Shown: positions 36,919-45,491 of the stretch, in pieces | How positions within the stretch are numbered: the stretch's first letter is position 1 | Layout: every line of letters starts with the position of its first letter | Source of the DNA: CAVYYW01 sp963772845 | GTDB lineage: Bacteria; Bacillota; Bacilli; Bacillales; Sporolactobacillaceae | Direction: 5' to 3' | Length of the DNA: 64,000 bases | NCBI GenBank assembly: GCA_963772845.1 | Contig: CAVYYW010000041.1 | Coordinates: forward strand, 1-64,000 | Made by a program: the position numbers and the translations under genes | Notes under the pieces: model-generated | The model's database searches: none | What the model was told of the DNA's origin: nothing | What the model saw: the letters and a program-made list of their open reading frames with translations, nothing else

Positions 36919-37314
36919 TGGAATAGCTCCTTTTATTCAATGTCCTAAGGAATAGAATTATATTGTTAATCATTTATATAAGACCGTCGGCTATAATGGC
37001 AAAGATAGCATTGTAGTCCTAGCCATTAATTAAAGGACGCCTCTGCTGGTTAAAAGTTCATAATTAATTAATCTTTTCAGTGGCAATTCATTTCAACTTT
37101 ATATAAAGTAAAAGAATACCAGAAAAATATAAAAAAACAATAAATCGCTCAATTAATTGTAAAAGCAAGTGAACAATTTAGCAATAAGAGATATGTTTTC
37201 TTAATTATTCTCATTTTTTTACACATTTACTTTATATGGTGTGAACATCTGTTATGCTTATAGAATTGGCTACGTATCACATGCCAGTTAAGATCAACTG
37301 AGGTGATTCATGAA
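36919..37314. other. noncoding region between divergent envelope genes
   Basis: About 395 AT-rich bases between the leftward glycosyltransferase and the rightward LTA synthase gene. I looked for a riboswitch or terminator and saw none I could name. TTACACATTTACTTTATATGG near 37215 may be promoter-related, but the boxes are weak. Confidence 0.4.
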
Positions 37315-39189
37315 ATGTCTAATTTAAAACGGTTTATAAAAAGTCAATATTTTATTTTCTCAATATTACTCACTCTAAAGGCCATTTTCGTCCATGGTTT
37401 GTTGTTCCATGATTATGATGTTGTAAAAGCTTTTATTCTAGAAGGCTGCTACATTTTCCTTCTTTTAGGATTTGTTGAATTTTTGCCTGTTACGGTGAAA
37501 AGCTGGGGATACTTTGCTGCCGATGCGCTCATCACGACTGTTTTTACAGGCATTATTCTGTACGGGTCATATTTTAATATTATACCGACTTATTTTGCCC
37601 TGTTTGAGCTCGGACAGGTGTCGAGTGTCAGCGACAGTGTCTTATCCCTATTGAACCCATTGTATCTCCTTCTTTATCTCGATATTATGATCCTGGTCAT
37701 CTTCCGTATTTCTAAGAAACTACCATTTCCAGCGGCTCGAATCAATAAGAAATGGTTAGGTATGGCATTTTCTCTTTCTATAATTATTGCCAGCCTTGCG
37801 TTTATGCATTACAGAAGCGACGACATTGCCAATCCAGTTCTTGCTGCGGAAGACAAAGGAATCTTTAATTATGAATTGCTTAATATTTATAAAAATCCTT
37901 CAAATCAGACCAAACCTTTATCTTCTAACTTAACACCTGCTCAAATCAATCATACGATTCAATCTATTAAAGGAATCGATAAGAAGCCACAGAATAAAAG
38001 GCAGGACTTTGGCGTAGCAAAAGGACGCAATGTTATTGTCATTCAGCTGGAATCATTTGAAGACTTTTTGATTGGTCTGAAGGTTAATGGGCAAACGGTT
38101 ACCCCCAACTTAAATAAACTAGTTAAAAAAAGCCTTTATTTTCCTGATGTTTATCAGCAGGTCGGGCCAGGCAATACCTCTGATGCAGAATTCATGATGA
38201 ATACGTCTCTGTTTCCAGAGTCTTACAGCCCTACTGCGTTATCAGAAGGTGATCGGGCTTATCCTAGCCTTCCAAAACTACTTGGCAGCAAAGGCTACAA
38301 TACAATGACCTTTCATGCTGATGAACTGAAATTCTGGAACCGGGATGAGCTTTACCCTGGGCTCGGCTTTAATCATTATTATGAACAACCTTTATACGGT
38401 CAACAGGACATTGTCGGACTTGGTCCGTCAGATGATGTGCTTTATGGAAAGACCGCTGGTATTCTTAACAAAAGCAGCCAGCCATTTTATGCACAGGTTG
38501 TATCCTTGTCAAGTCACCATCCATATAAAATACCTGCAAGCAAGCAAGGCCTTTCTCTTCCGGCAAAGTATAACGGATCTATTGTCGGAGACTACCTGCA
38601 GGCACAGCATTACACCGATGCTTCCTTAGGAAGGTTCATTGATCAACTTAAGGCAAAAGGTCTATGGAACAACAGCGTAATTATGCTGTACGGGGATCAT
38701 TTCGGACTATCGAATGATATGTTTAACAGTACAGATGAGAGCCTTATGAAAGATCTGATCGGTCATCCTTATACAAAAGAAGATCGGTATAACATTCCTT
38801 TAATTGCGGCTGTTCCAGGCAAAGTTCAGCATCAGACAATTACCAAGGTTGGCGGGCAATTAGACTTCCTTCCAACGCTTACAAATCTTTTGGGTATTCC
38901 AATCGATCACAAGCTCGTTCACTTTGGCCAAGATATACTAAATACGAATTCAAACACAATCGGCATGCGTTACTATATGCCTGAAGGCTCCTTTATTAAT
39001 AAGTCCATCATATACGAGCCGGATAAATCATTCAGCGATGGCACTGCGATTAACAGACTTACCGGAAAAAAGGCTGGCTTTAAAGACTATCATTCCGAAT
39101 ACGAAAAAGTTATTCATCTGGAGGACCTTTCTGACGCATACATTCAGTCTTTGCCAGTCAGAAGCAACCCTTCAAAATCTGCAAAATAG
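37315..39189 (+). CDS. LtaS-type lipoteichoic acid synthase / phosphoglycerol transferase
   Basis: A 624-residue protein with five N-terminal membrane helices and a large extracytoplasmic sulfatase-fold domain. Metal and nucleophile motifs are VIQLESFEDF, the threonine in GNTSDAEFMMN, and LYGDHFGL. It polymerises glycerol phosphate from phosphatidylglycerol, making or priming lipoteichoic acid. Bacillus has several paralogues (LtaS, YfnI, YqgS, YvgJ) and the sequence alone does not say which. The ATG at 37315 is set by GAGGTG; a GTG four codons earlier is possible. Confidence 0.92.
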   Translation: MSNLKRFIKSQYFIFSILLTLKAIFVHGLLFHDYDVVKAFILEGCYIFLLLGFVEFLPVTVKSWGYFAADALITTVFTGIILYGSYFNIIPTYFALFELGQVSSVSDSVLSLLNPLYLLLYLDIMILVIFRISKKLPFPAARINKKWLGMAFSLSIIIASLAFMHYRSDDIANPVLAAEDKGIFNYELLNIYKNPSNQTKPLSSNLTPAQINHTIQSIKGIDKKPQNKRQDFGVAKGRNVIVIQLESFEDFLIGLKVNGQTVTPNLNKLVKKSLYFPDVYQQVGPGNTSDAEFMMNTSLFPESYSPTALSEGDRAYPSLPKLLGSKGYNTMTFHADELKFWNRDELYPGLGFNHYYEQPLYGQQDIVGLGPSDDVLYGKTAGILNKSSQPFYAQVVSLSSHHPYKIPASKQGLSLPAKYNGSIVGDYLQAQHYTDASLGRFIDQLKAKGLWNNSVIMLYGDHFGLSNDMFNSTDESLMKDLIGHPYTKEDRYNIPLIAAVPGKVQHQTITKVGGQLDFLPTLTNLLGIPIDHKLVHFGQDILNTNSNTIGMRYYMPEGSFINKSIIYEPDKSFSDGTAINRLTGKKAGFKDYHSEYEKVIHLEDLSDAYIQSLPVRSNPSKSAK

Positions 39190-39196
39190 TCATTCG

Positions 39197-39222
39197 AACC
39201 CGCTGCCTAAGCAGCGGGTTTT
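39197..39222 (+). terminator. terminator of the LTA synthase gene
   Basis: AACCCGCTGC and GCAGCGGGTT form a 10-bp stem with a CTAA loop, 8 bases after the stop. Confidence 0.85.
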
Positions 39223-39412
39223 GCTTTGAATTTATACCCCGTACACATTTGGAGAACTCGTTTTTCCACCAACAGGTCTTTGCTATATTTAAAAATCTAC
39301 TCGAAAATAATGTCTCTATTGGAATTCGTCTGAAAGGTTTTCAAATAACTAAAAGGGGGAAAGATGGGTAAGTAGCAAAAGATGCGGCAATTGAACAAGA
39401 AAGGTGAGAACT

Positions 39413-39583
39413 ATGAACCAGGAAAAGAATGTATTTTCCTCTGATAAAAGAAAAAATCAACTTATTACGATGCTGATTAATAAAGGTATATATAAAAAAG
39501 AAGGCAAGCATTTATATGATTTAAGCATTCAGGATTTGGAACAAACATGGAAAGGCGCTCATTCAGCGCCAGCATGCTACTAA
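39413..39583 (+). CDS. Fur-regulated basic protein (FbpB-like), 56 residues
   Basis: A short gene with a clear ribosome site (AAGGTGAG). The product is basic and carries the family pattern KNQLITMLINKGIYKKEGKHLYDLS (landmarks: NQLITMLINKGIYKK, HLYDLSIQDLE), as in the Fbp proteins, which act with the sRNA FsrA in iron sparing in B. subtilis. No convincing Fur box was seen upstream, so the iron link is by homology only. The C-terminal tail after QDLEQTW is not typical. Confidence 0.75.
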   Translation: MNQEKNVFSSDKRKNQLITMLINKGIYKKEGKHLYDLSIQDLEQTWKGAHSAPACY

Positions 39584-39685
39584 TACAACAATCAATGACC
39601 TTGATCCTTTGACAGGACTCGCCGTATCACGCTGCCTTTTCGGAACAAGGGGGCTTATCCCTTTTCTTCTCACACATATAAATTT

Positions 39686-39722
39686 AAAAAGATGCCATTC
39701 CTCCACAGGGATGGCATCTTTT
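39686..39722. terminator. bidirectional terminator
   Basis: AAAAAGATGCCATtCCT pairs with AGGgATGGCATCTTTT, with a short loop. It ends both the small minus-strand gene at 39721-39801 and possibly the FbpB-like gene. Confidence 0.85.
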
Positions 39723-39801
39723 ATCGAAACAGAACAAGTGAATAGACAACAGTCATCAATATGATGAAAGCTGCTGCCGTTATCCCCCAAAACTTCTTCA
39801 A
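39721..39801 (-). CDS. putative 26-residue single-helix membrane peptide
   Basis: A TTG start (39801) follows GAGGAGAGA by a few bases. The product MKKFWGITAAAFIIL... is two lysines followed by one membrane helix and a terminal FR. Its stop codon sits at the foot of a strong terminator. The combination of ribosome site, helix and terminator suggests a real small gene, but there is no homology evidence. A different overlapping frame from an upstream ATG gives a less protein-like product. Confidence 0.45.
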   Translation of the reverse strand: MKKFWGITAAAFIILMTVVYSLVLFR

Positions 39802-39911
39802 GTATCTCTCTCCTCATGAACTGCTTATTATTTTGATCTTGCTGGTTGAATGCTGAGAACCTCATCACAGCAGCTAAGGATCAATTATAATAACCCGTTC
39901 CAGAATACCAA

Positions 39912-40136
39912 TCAAGATAGCGGATAGGTTCTTGATTGGACTCTTTTTCTCTTTTTTTTCAGCATGTCCATCTGGACACGTTGATAGATCGCAATAAGCA
40001 CGTCCAGCTCTCGGCTTTCTAGTACCGTTCTGTTACTCGTCATTCCATAGCGTTCAGCCATTCGGAACAACACTGTTCTTTTCTCAGAAATGGACCGGAG
40101 AAGTTCCACATCATCTGTTCCTAAGATGGTTATCAT
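39912..40136 (-). CDS. Spo0E-like aspartyl-phosphate phosphatase
   Basis: A 74-residue protein with the Spo0E family helix-loop-helix: an R-x-x-x-x-x-M-A stretch (KRTVLFRMAERYGMTS) then the signature SRELDVLIAIYQ, matching the SQELDxLLNxY motif that inserts into Spo0A-P. It therefore probably lowers the sporulation phosphorelay. The signature has R for Q at its second position. Ribosome site GAATGAT region is poor; start at the ATG at 40136 is likely but not certain. It stands alone. Confidence 0.8.
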   Translation of the reverse strand: MITILGTDDVELLRSISEKRTVLFRMAERYGMTSNRTVLESRELDVLIAIYQRVQMDMLKKKRKRVQSRTYPLS

Positions 40137-40351
40137 TCCTAATCTGTACCTCTCATTCCTACCGAATATATTCCTTTTTTGATGATTGTTGCCAGTCGAA
40201 TGCTAAAGTAACACTATCCTATTATGACAAAGGATTCCCCTCTGTTTCAATACTTTTGACAAAGCTTATCAGAAAGTGACAAAATTCAACACCGTAAAGG
40301 AAACAGCACTGCTGCAATTATTCAGGTAAGTTCTGAAATTTTTAATCTTAA

Positions 40352-40861
40352 TTAAACAGATTGAATCATAATTGCGCTCATCTCTTCCAGGCTCAGCCTG
40401 CACATTTCCCTCAACGTCTTCCAAAGTTCAACAAGATCTTCAGAGGACTCATTTTCCATCGATATCTCAAGCCATTTTAATTCCTCAGCCAGCCGGACGG
40501 CAGAGCCTATCCAGATTCTTTTCCCTTGGATATCAATAGTAAAAGGTTCCTCGAAACGAAACGGCAGATAAAAGCCCTGATTTTGAGGATGGAGGATTAA
40601 CTGCTGGTAAACCGTTTTTTTAAAGAGTTTTGCATAAAATAAAGGAACACCATCATTTTTTGCGGCTGCTTTTTTTAATCTATTCATAAGCTCTTCTGTG
40701 CCAATTTCATATGATCCAATAGCTCGCTGCCAGTTCAGGCTTTCACGATAAGGTGTCAAATGACCCAATTGCTGCATTCTGATCTCCAGCTCTCTGAACA
40801 GCACATCGTCCTTGGACATGTCCTCTACCGGAAGAGGTTTAATTTCTGCTGTTATCGTCAT
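40352..40861 (-). CDS. hypothetical protein, 169 residues
   Basis: Start set at the ATG at 40861, 7 bases from GGAGG; an ATG two codons upstream is too close to the site. The product is soluble and leucine- and glutamate-rich, with no signal or membrane segment. I do not recognise it. It lies 74 bases downstream of the VTT/PAP2-like gene and may share its transcript. Confidence 0.6.
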   Translation of the reverse strand: MTITAEIKPLPVEDMSKDDVLFRELEIRMQQLGHLTPYRESLNWQRAIGSYEIGTEELMNRLKKAAAKNDGVPLFYAKLFKKTVYQQLILHPQNQGFYLPFRFEEPFTIDIQGKRIWIGSAVRLAEELKWLEISMENESSEDLVELWKTLREMCRLSLEEMSAIMIQSV

Positions 40862-40935
40862 TTTCATGCCTCCAGGTCTGTAATACACAGTTTATTCGAC
40901 AGAGGACACAGCAATCTGACGGTAATATTCAGTTA

Positions 40936-42246
40936 TCATGACATCTTTCTTATTTCCCGATTAAGCAATGTTATCAACCGCCAGACCTCAAGAAGCATAA
41001 TAATAAAGCTTAACCAGACACTTCCAAGCAGATAACTGGCTATTATATCGCTTGGTGACTGCATAATAAAGTAGAGATGTCCGATACCGATATATAAGAG
41101 CAAGGCAGCAGCAATCAGCAGCGCACCAATTTTAACCATATATCGTTGCGCATGCCTAACAGTCAGAAAAGCCCAATATCCGTAAACAATTGTCGCCATA
41201 ATGACCTCTGAACTTGGCAGCCCTTGTGCATATAAGCTAAATGGCCAATGAAGCCATTGGACCACGGTCATCATCGTTTCTGGAAGGTATTTAATAAAGA
41301 CGTATCCTCCGGCTATAGATGCAATTAATAAATTCATTTCCACATGCCGGTTTTTTCCGTGAAGGATAATCCAAACGGCTGTCACACAGCTGACGATTGC
41401 TAGAAGAGGTGTCGTGGTAAGCGCAAAGGATCCATTCATAAATGTTTTCCATTGTGTGCCGAAGAAAGCGTTAAAGACGATCATTACCGCCTTGTTAAAG
41501 GGTTGGAAGCCAAGCTTGATATATTCATCAAATAATCCAAAAACGGCTGTCACAAGAGATACAAACACTGCAAAAATACCCACAATCAACAATTTAAGCT
41601 GCCATTGTGAATTGAAATTTCGATAAAGATGACTTAATAATGCAAGCATGTAAGCTTTAATGCGCGGCAGGTTTGTTTTTATTAAGTAATACATTAATAC
41701 AAGTATGGCAAGAAGAACAATCAAAATAAGCATATATTTTTTTACGGTTGTTTCAATGATGGTGTATTGCGGCCCTAGCGCCCTGCCCAAGATGATAAAG
41801 GTCCCTACCCAGAGCGCCGCCCCAATATAAGAGAAAAAGGCAAAAGATTTAAATTTTACACGAGTGATGCCTGCTGAATACCCGGTAAAATGACGGACGC
41901 CTGGAATAAAACAGGAAAACAACAGCAACCTTTTTCCGTAAGAATCAAACGACTTGGACATTTTATTCAATCGCTCTGGACCCAAATGCATCCGGTGACC
42001 ATATTTATTAAAAAAAGGAAAACCGAGTTTTGAGCCGATCCAATATGCCGCGCTCATCCCGGAAATTGTCCCTGCGATTCCTGATATGAGGCTTATATAA
42101 AGGTTCATATGACCCTGATAAGCCTGAAAACCGACGTAGCTCATCAGAAGCTCTGTCGGAACCGGCAAAGCTATTAACTCAAGCAATAAGGATGCAAATA
42201 AAATTATGTATCCATGATGATTAATCAGACTCATTAATGTATCCAC
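40936..42246 (-). CDS. DedA/VTT membrane protein fused to a degenerate PAP2-like domain
   Basis: A 436-residue protein. Residues 1-200 form a DedA/VTT domain (LIALPVPTELLMSYVG, FIPGVRHFTGYSAGITRVK). Residues about 215-430 have the six-helix layout of a PAP2 phosphatase. The catalytic motifs are lost: no K-x6-R-P is seen, PSGH reads PSSE, and the SR-x5-H-x3-D motif reads GHLYFIMQSPSD. The family of DedA-PAP2 fusions is known in Bacillus; in this copy the second domain is probably not an active phosphatase and may be structural or lipid-binding. Confidence 0.82.
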   Translation of the reverse strand: MDTLMSLINHHGYIILFASLLLELIALPVPTELLMSYVGFQAYQGHMNLYISLISGIAGTISGMSAAYWIGSKLGFPFFNKYGHRMHLGPERLNKMSKSFDSYGKRLLLFSCFIPGVRHFTGYSAGITRVKFKSFAFFSYIGAALWVGTFIILGRALGPQYTIIETTVKKYMLILIVLLAILVLMYYLIKTNLPRIKAYMLALLSHLYRNFNSQWQLKLLIVGIFAVFVSLVTAVFGLFDEYIKLGFQPFNKAVMIVFNAFFGTQWKTFMNGSFALTTTPLLAIVSCVTAVWIILHGKNRHVEMNLLIASIAGGYVFIKYLPETMMTVVQWLHWPFSLYAQGLPSSEVIMATIVYGYWAFLTVRHAQRYMVKIGALLIAAALLLYIGIGHLYFIMQSPSDIIASYLLGSVWLSFIIMLLEVWRLITLLNREIRKMS

Positions 42247-42479
42247 AAGGAATCCTCCAGTCAGACCTAATTCGATCGCTACCTGCCAGAAGCTTAATGG
42301 CAGTGTAGTAAAGAGACAGCTTCCTTCTTATAAAAGTTCGAATAATATTGAAACAGATACTTTTTGAATACCCTGTCTTTGATTCAATTATGAGTCTTTA
42401 AGAAAAAAATTACATGTATCAATTTCATAATTTAACAACCACGCATTAAATCTAAAAAATCCTCTATTCAGGTGGATGC

Positions 42480-43130
42480 TTTCTCGCTGGACTTGGCTTC
42501 ATTCAGCCTTGTACGTGAAAGAGATATAGCCATACATTGAAAGCGGAAATACTTTCGCTTTCCGTGGGTACGGCCTCAGCTAACTTTGGCGTGGTTTCTT
42601 TGTGCGCCAAGGTGGAACTTCGGACGCGTGCTACTGATGCCACTGAAAAAGTCCCATTTCTCCTTGGTCCGAGCTTTGGAAAGTTCTCGCTTGCCGCGGG
42701 CGGACCGCGAGCCTCCTCATGCCCACAGGATGTGGGTAGGTTCGGCGTTGTCACAGGATGTGACGCATTTAGCCGAACTTCCTTGAAGTTATCGCGCTGT
42801 GGGGTCTCGCTTGGTCACGCTGATTCCGCAGGCGTCTCGAACGTTCCGGGCAGCTCTGCCCTTGGTGACTTCATGGCGTTCATGCGCCAAACATCTTTGG
42901 AACCACCTCGCACGAAGAAAATGCAAAGCATTTTCGAGAAGTCTCGCACGTTTCGCTTCAATCAACGTATCTGTTGCAGATCCCCTTATGTCCACCTTTT
43001 CCGAGGGAGTCTCATGTATTTCCATTTTAATAATGGAACACTTAGCATTTTCAAGGAGCCTCTCATCTTTCACTTCAATCAACGTGTGGCGCTGGGTCTT
43101 TTGCTCAAGCTATTCCCACTTTAGCTGCAG
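42480..43130. repeat. dispersed mosaic repeat, copy 5 (composite, longest)
   Basis: About 650 bp made of several modules. 42540-42625 is an inverted copy of the GCCCGCGGAAAGCGAG/CCACTTTGGCGC module. A CCACTGAAAAAGTCCC end is at about 42634. 42710-42790 is an inverted copy of the double-hairpin block of copy 2 (AGCCTCCTCATGCCCACAGG, GTCACAGGATGTGAC). GATTCCGCAGGCGTCTCGAACG and CGAAGAAAATGCAAAGCATT follow. No gene is seen here or in 42247-42480. Confidence 0.7.
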
Positions 43131-43158
43131 CATAATACCTATCGTGAAAATTGGAAAG

Positions 43159-43187
43159 AAAAAAGACTGCCTAAACATAAGCAGTCT
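43159..43187 (-). terminator. terminator of the phn transporter genes
   Basis: On the minus strand AGACTGC and GcAGTCT form the stem, followed by TTTTTT. Confidence 0.8.
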
Positions 43188-43200
43188 GCTAATAGATTAA

Positions 43201-43944
43201 TTAATTTCCAGGCTCATATATGGCTTCAATGTCAGAATCCCTTAACTCATCTGGCAGTCCATCAAACACAAGGCCTGTTCTAGAAAATCCTAAAATGCGG
43301 GTTCCGTATGCTTTGGCTATTTCTGTGTCATGGCAATTAATAATTGCTGTCATCTTTTGATCTTCGCAAACCTTAACAATATAAGTCATAATCCGTTTCG
43401 CTGTAACCGGGTCAAGACTTGCGACTGGCTCATCACACAGCAAGAGATCTGGATTCTGAACAATTGCTCTTGCTATTGCCACACGTTGTTTCTGTCCCCC
43501 GCTCAAAAGGGATACTCTCTGGTTTTCAAACTTAAGCAGATTTACCTCATCAAGGGCTTCCCTGGCTCTCTCGACTACATCAGCCGGAAATTTCTTAAGT
43601 AGAATCTGCGGCAGGTTCATGACTCCAAAGGCTCCAATGATGACATTATCTCTCGCTGTCATTTGATTAACAAGATGATACCCTTGGAATACCATACCGA
43701 TCCGTCTCCGGAAAACCGCAAGCTCCGAGCGCTTCAAGCCTGTCAGTTCAGTTCCGTCCCACTTGATTATCCCTTCAGTTGGTTCAACAAGCCTGTTAAC
43801 ACAACGAATGAAGGTTGATTTCCCCACCCCGCTTGGTCCAAGGACCATCACCCGTTCTCTACTATTAATTTGCAGTGAAAGATTTTTGAAGACGTAATCG
43901 CCTCTTTTATCATATCTTTTCCCTAAATTTTTAATATCCAACAT
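43201..43944 (-). CDS. phnC: phosphonate ABC transporter ATP-binding protein PhnC
   Basis: A 247-residue ATPase with Walker A (GPSGVGKST), the signature LLSGGQKQRVAIARA, Walker B (DLLLCDEPVASLDP) and the switch histidine region (NCHDTEIAKAYG). It energises uptake of phosphonates or related oxyanions together with PhnE and PhnD. It lies 12 bases after phnE. In most Bacillus phn operons the ATPase precedes the permease; here it is last. Confidence 0.93.
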   Translation of the reverse strand: MLDIKNLGKRYDKRGDYVFKNLSLQINSRERVMVLGPSGVGKSTFIRCVNRLVEPTEGIIKWDGTELTGLKRSELAVFRRRIGMVFQGYHLVNQMTARDNVIIGAFGVMNLPQILLKKFPADVVERAREALDEVNLLKFENQRVSLLSGGQKQRVAIARAIVQNPDLLLCDEPVASLDPVTAKRIMTYIVKVCEDQKMTAIINCHDTEIAKAYGTRILGFSRTGLVFDGLPDELRDSDIEAIYEPGN

Positions 43945-43956
43945 TTAATCGCCTAC

Positions 43957-44724
43957 CTACCCTGCCCATTTGCGCACCAGGCTTCCCAGCCCGTCCAGAA
44001 TAAAGACCATGGCGATGATCAGCAGCACATCGGTTGTAGTAGCCGCGTAATCAAAGCTTTTAAAATTAATAAACAGATCGTTCCCAATGCCACCTGCACC
44101 GATAAAACCAAGCACCATTGTGTCTCTTACATTTACTTCGAGCCTGTAAAAGGCATCTGATACAATGTTCATTCGAATTTGCGGTATTATCCCGTATAAA
44201 ATTGTTGGAAGTTTCGGGGAACCTGTTGATTGTACCGCTTCGTAAGGCTCCGCTTCAGAAGCCTCTATCCTTTCAGCCGTCAGCTTGCCGAGAACTCCCC
44301 AATTGTGGAGAATCAACGCCATCACGCCTCCTAAAGGTCCTAAACCGACCAGTGGAACAAAAAGGAGTCCAAATACGACGACGGGAACAGAGCGCAGGAC
44401 ACTTAAAAATCCTCTCATGACAGTATAAAACACTGAATGAGAGGCGATGTTTCGTGCCGCTGAAAAAGCGCTGAAAAAGCCTAATATTAATGCTATAAAG
44501 GTACCGAACACGGCCATCTGGATCGTTACCACGGCAGAAGATAATGCTGGCCCTAATGTGTCAGGAGATGGTGGCCACCACTTTGACAGAAAGTCAGCCA
44601 GGTTATGCCAGTTTAAAGTGGACAAAACCTGGACTTGACTTCCATAGCCGCTCCATACCAAAACAAACACAGCGGCGACACTAATGGTTATTGTTCGGAT
44701 CTTTCCACTTTTAATTACTCCCAT
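43957..44724 (-). CDS. phnE: phosphonate ABC transporter permease PhnE
   Basis: A 255-residue permease with about six membrane helices and the BPD-type EAA loop (EASEAEPYEAVQSTGSPKLPTILYGIIP; landmark EAVQSTGSP). Only one permease gene is visible, whereas many Bacillus operons have two. The ATG start directly follows AAAGGAG, so the true start may be a nearby alternative codon. The gene is separated from phnD by 767 bases of repeat-rich DNA. Confidence 0.9.
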   Translation of the reverse strand: MGVIKSGKIRTITISVAAVFVLVWSGYGSQVQVLSTLNWHNLADFLSKWWPPSPDTLGPALSSAVVTIQMAVFGTFIALILGFFSAFSAARNIASHSVFYTVMRGFLSVLRSVPVVVFGLLFVPLVGLGPLGGVMALILHNWGVLGKLTAERIEASEAEPYEAVQSTGSPKLPTILYGIIPQIRMNIVSDAFYRLEVNVRDTMVLGFIGAGGIGNDLFINFKSFDYAATTTDVLLIIAMVFILDGLGSLVRKWAG

Positions 44725-45054
44725 CTCCTTTCACTTTCAAAATCTGAAGACAATGTCCACTTAGAGGTTTCCCACGTTCACTCGGCAGTGCTGCTGGAAA
44801 ATTAAGACGCCAGGAGAACGGATGAATAATTTATGACAAAATGACTTCTAAATGACCACAGCAGGCAACAACTAATGAAAACTTGGCTTTCGCCAAGCCT
44901 TTAATAGCGAAAACCTTAGTTGCGAGCCAGCTGCTTGAGTAACCATCATTGAAGGCTTGTGACGGAGTTTGAGCGAAGCTAAAACATAGGCACACTCTTT
45001 TAGTACTTTTTTCCGCTATCTCGCTTTAGAAGTTAAACATTCTTAAAGTATGAT
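44725..45054. other. noncoding region before phnE
   Basis: Contains a CACTTAGAGGTTTCCCACGTTCAC stretch near 44757-44782 resembling the end module at 63472 and 63965, and an imperfect inverted pair CTTGGCTTTCGCCAAG at 44882-44897. No gene is seen. Confidence 0.45.
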
Positions 45055-45480
45055 TGTAGCGGAAGGTGCGAGACTCCTCGAAAATGCGCATGCGCATAGG
45101 TGAGAGTAGGAAATACCTGAGACGCCTCGGAAATGCGCATATCTATAGGTGAAAGCAAGAAATACCCGAGACTCCTGCGGAACCAGCGATCCAAGCGAGA
45201 CCCCGCAGCGCAAATGTTGCCTTAAGGCGTGAGGAGGCTCGCGGATCGCCCGCGGAAAGCGAGGGTATTTCCGCTTTCAAAGTATTGGATCCGCATTTTC
45301 ATCGTGCGATGTGGATTCTAAGATGTTATTGCAAGTCCAACGGGATCAGCACGTGTCCGAAGATCCACTTTGGTACACAAAGTGGCCACGCCAAAGTTAG
45401 CTGAGGACGTGCCCGCGGAATGCGAGCAGCCTAGAGCGAAAAACAACAACCACGACGACATCAATAGTTTTTCAGCGGCC
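45055..45480. repeat. dispersed mosaic repeat, copy 6, between phnD and phnE
   Basis: Contains GCGAGACTCCTCGAAAATGC, GAGACTCCTGCGGAACCAGC, GAGACCCCGCAGCG, GAGGAGGCTCG, CCCGCGGAAAGCGAGGGTAT, TTTCATCGTGCGATGTGG and CGTGTCCGAAGATCCACTTTGG with GCCACGCCAAAG. It ends GTTTTTCAGCGGCC beside the phnD stop. It lies inside what is normally one operon. Confidence 0.72.
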
Positions 45481-45491
45481 TTCAAAATCTT

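Noticed and set aside
36919..37302. Possible cyclic-dinucleotide or Mn riboswitch upstream of the LTA synthase gene
   Set aside because: Only a few loosely similar bases; no consistent stem set or terminator could be drawn.
42537..43200. Several long open frames on both strands
   Set aside because: They lie wholly inside mosaic repeat copy 5, overlap each other, have no ribosome sites and vary in frame between repeat copies.
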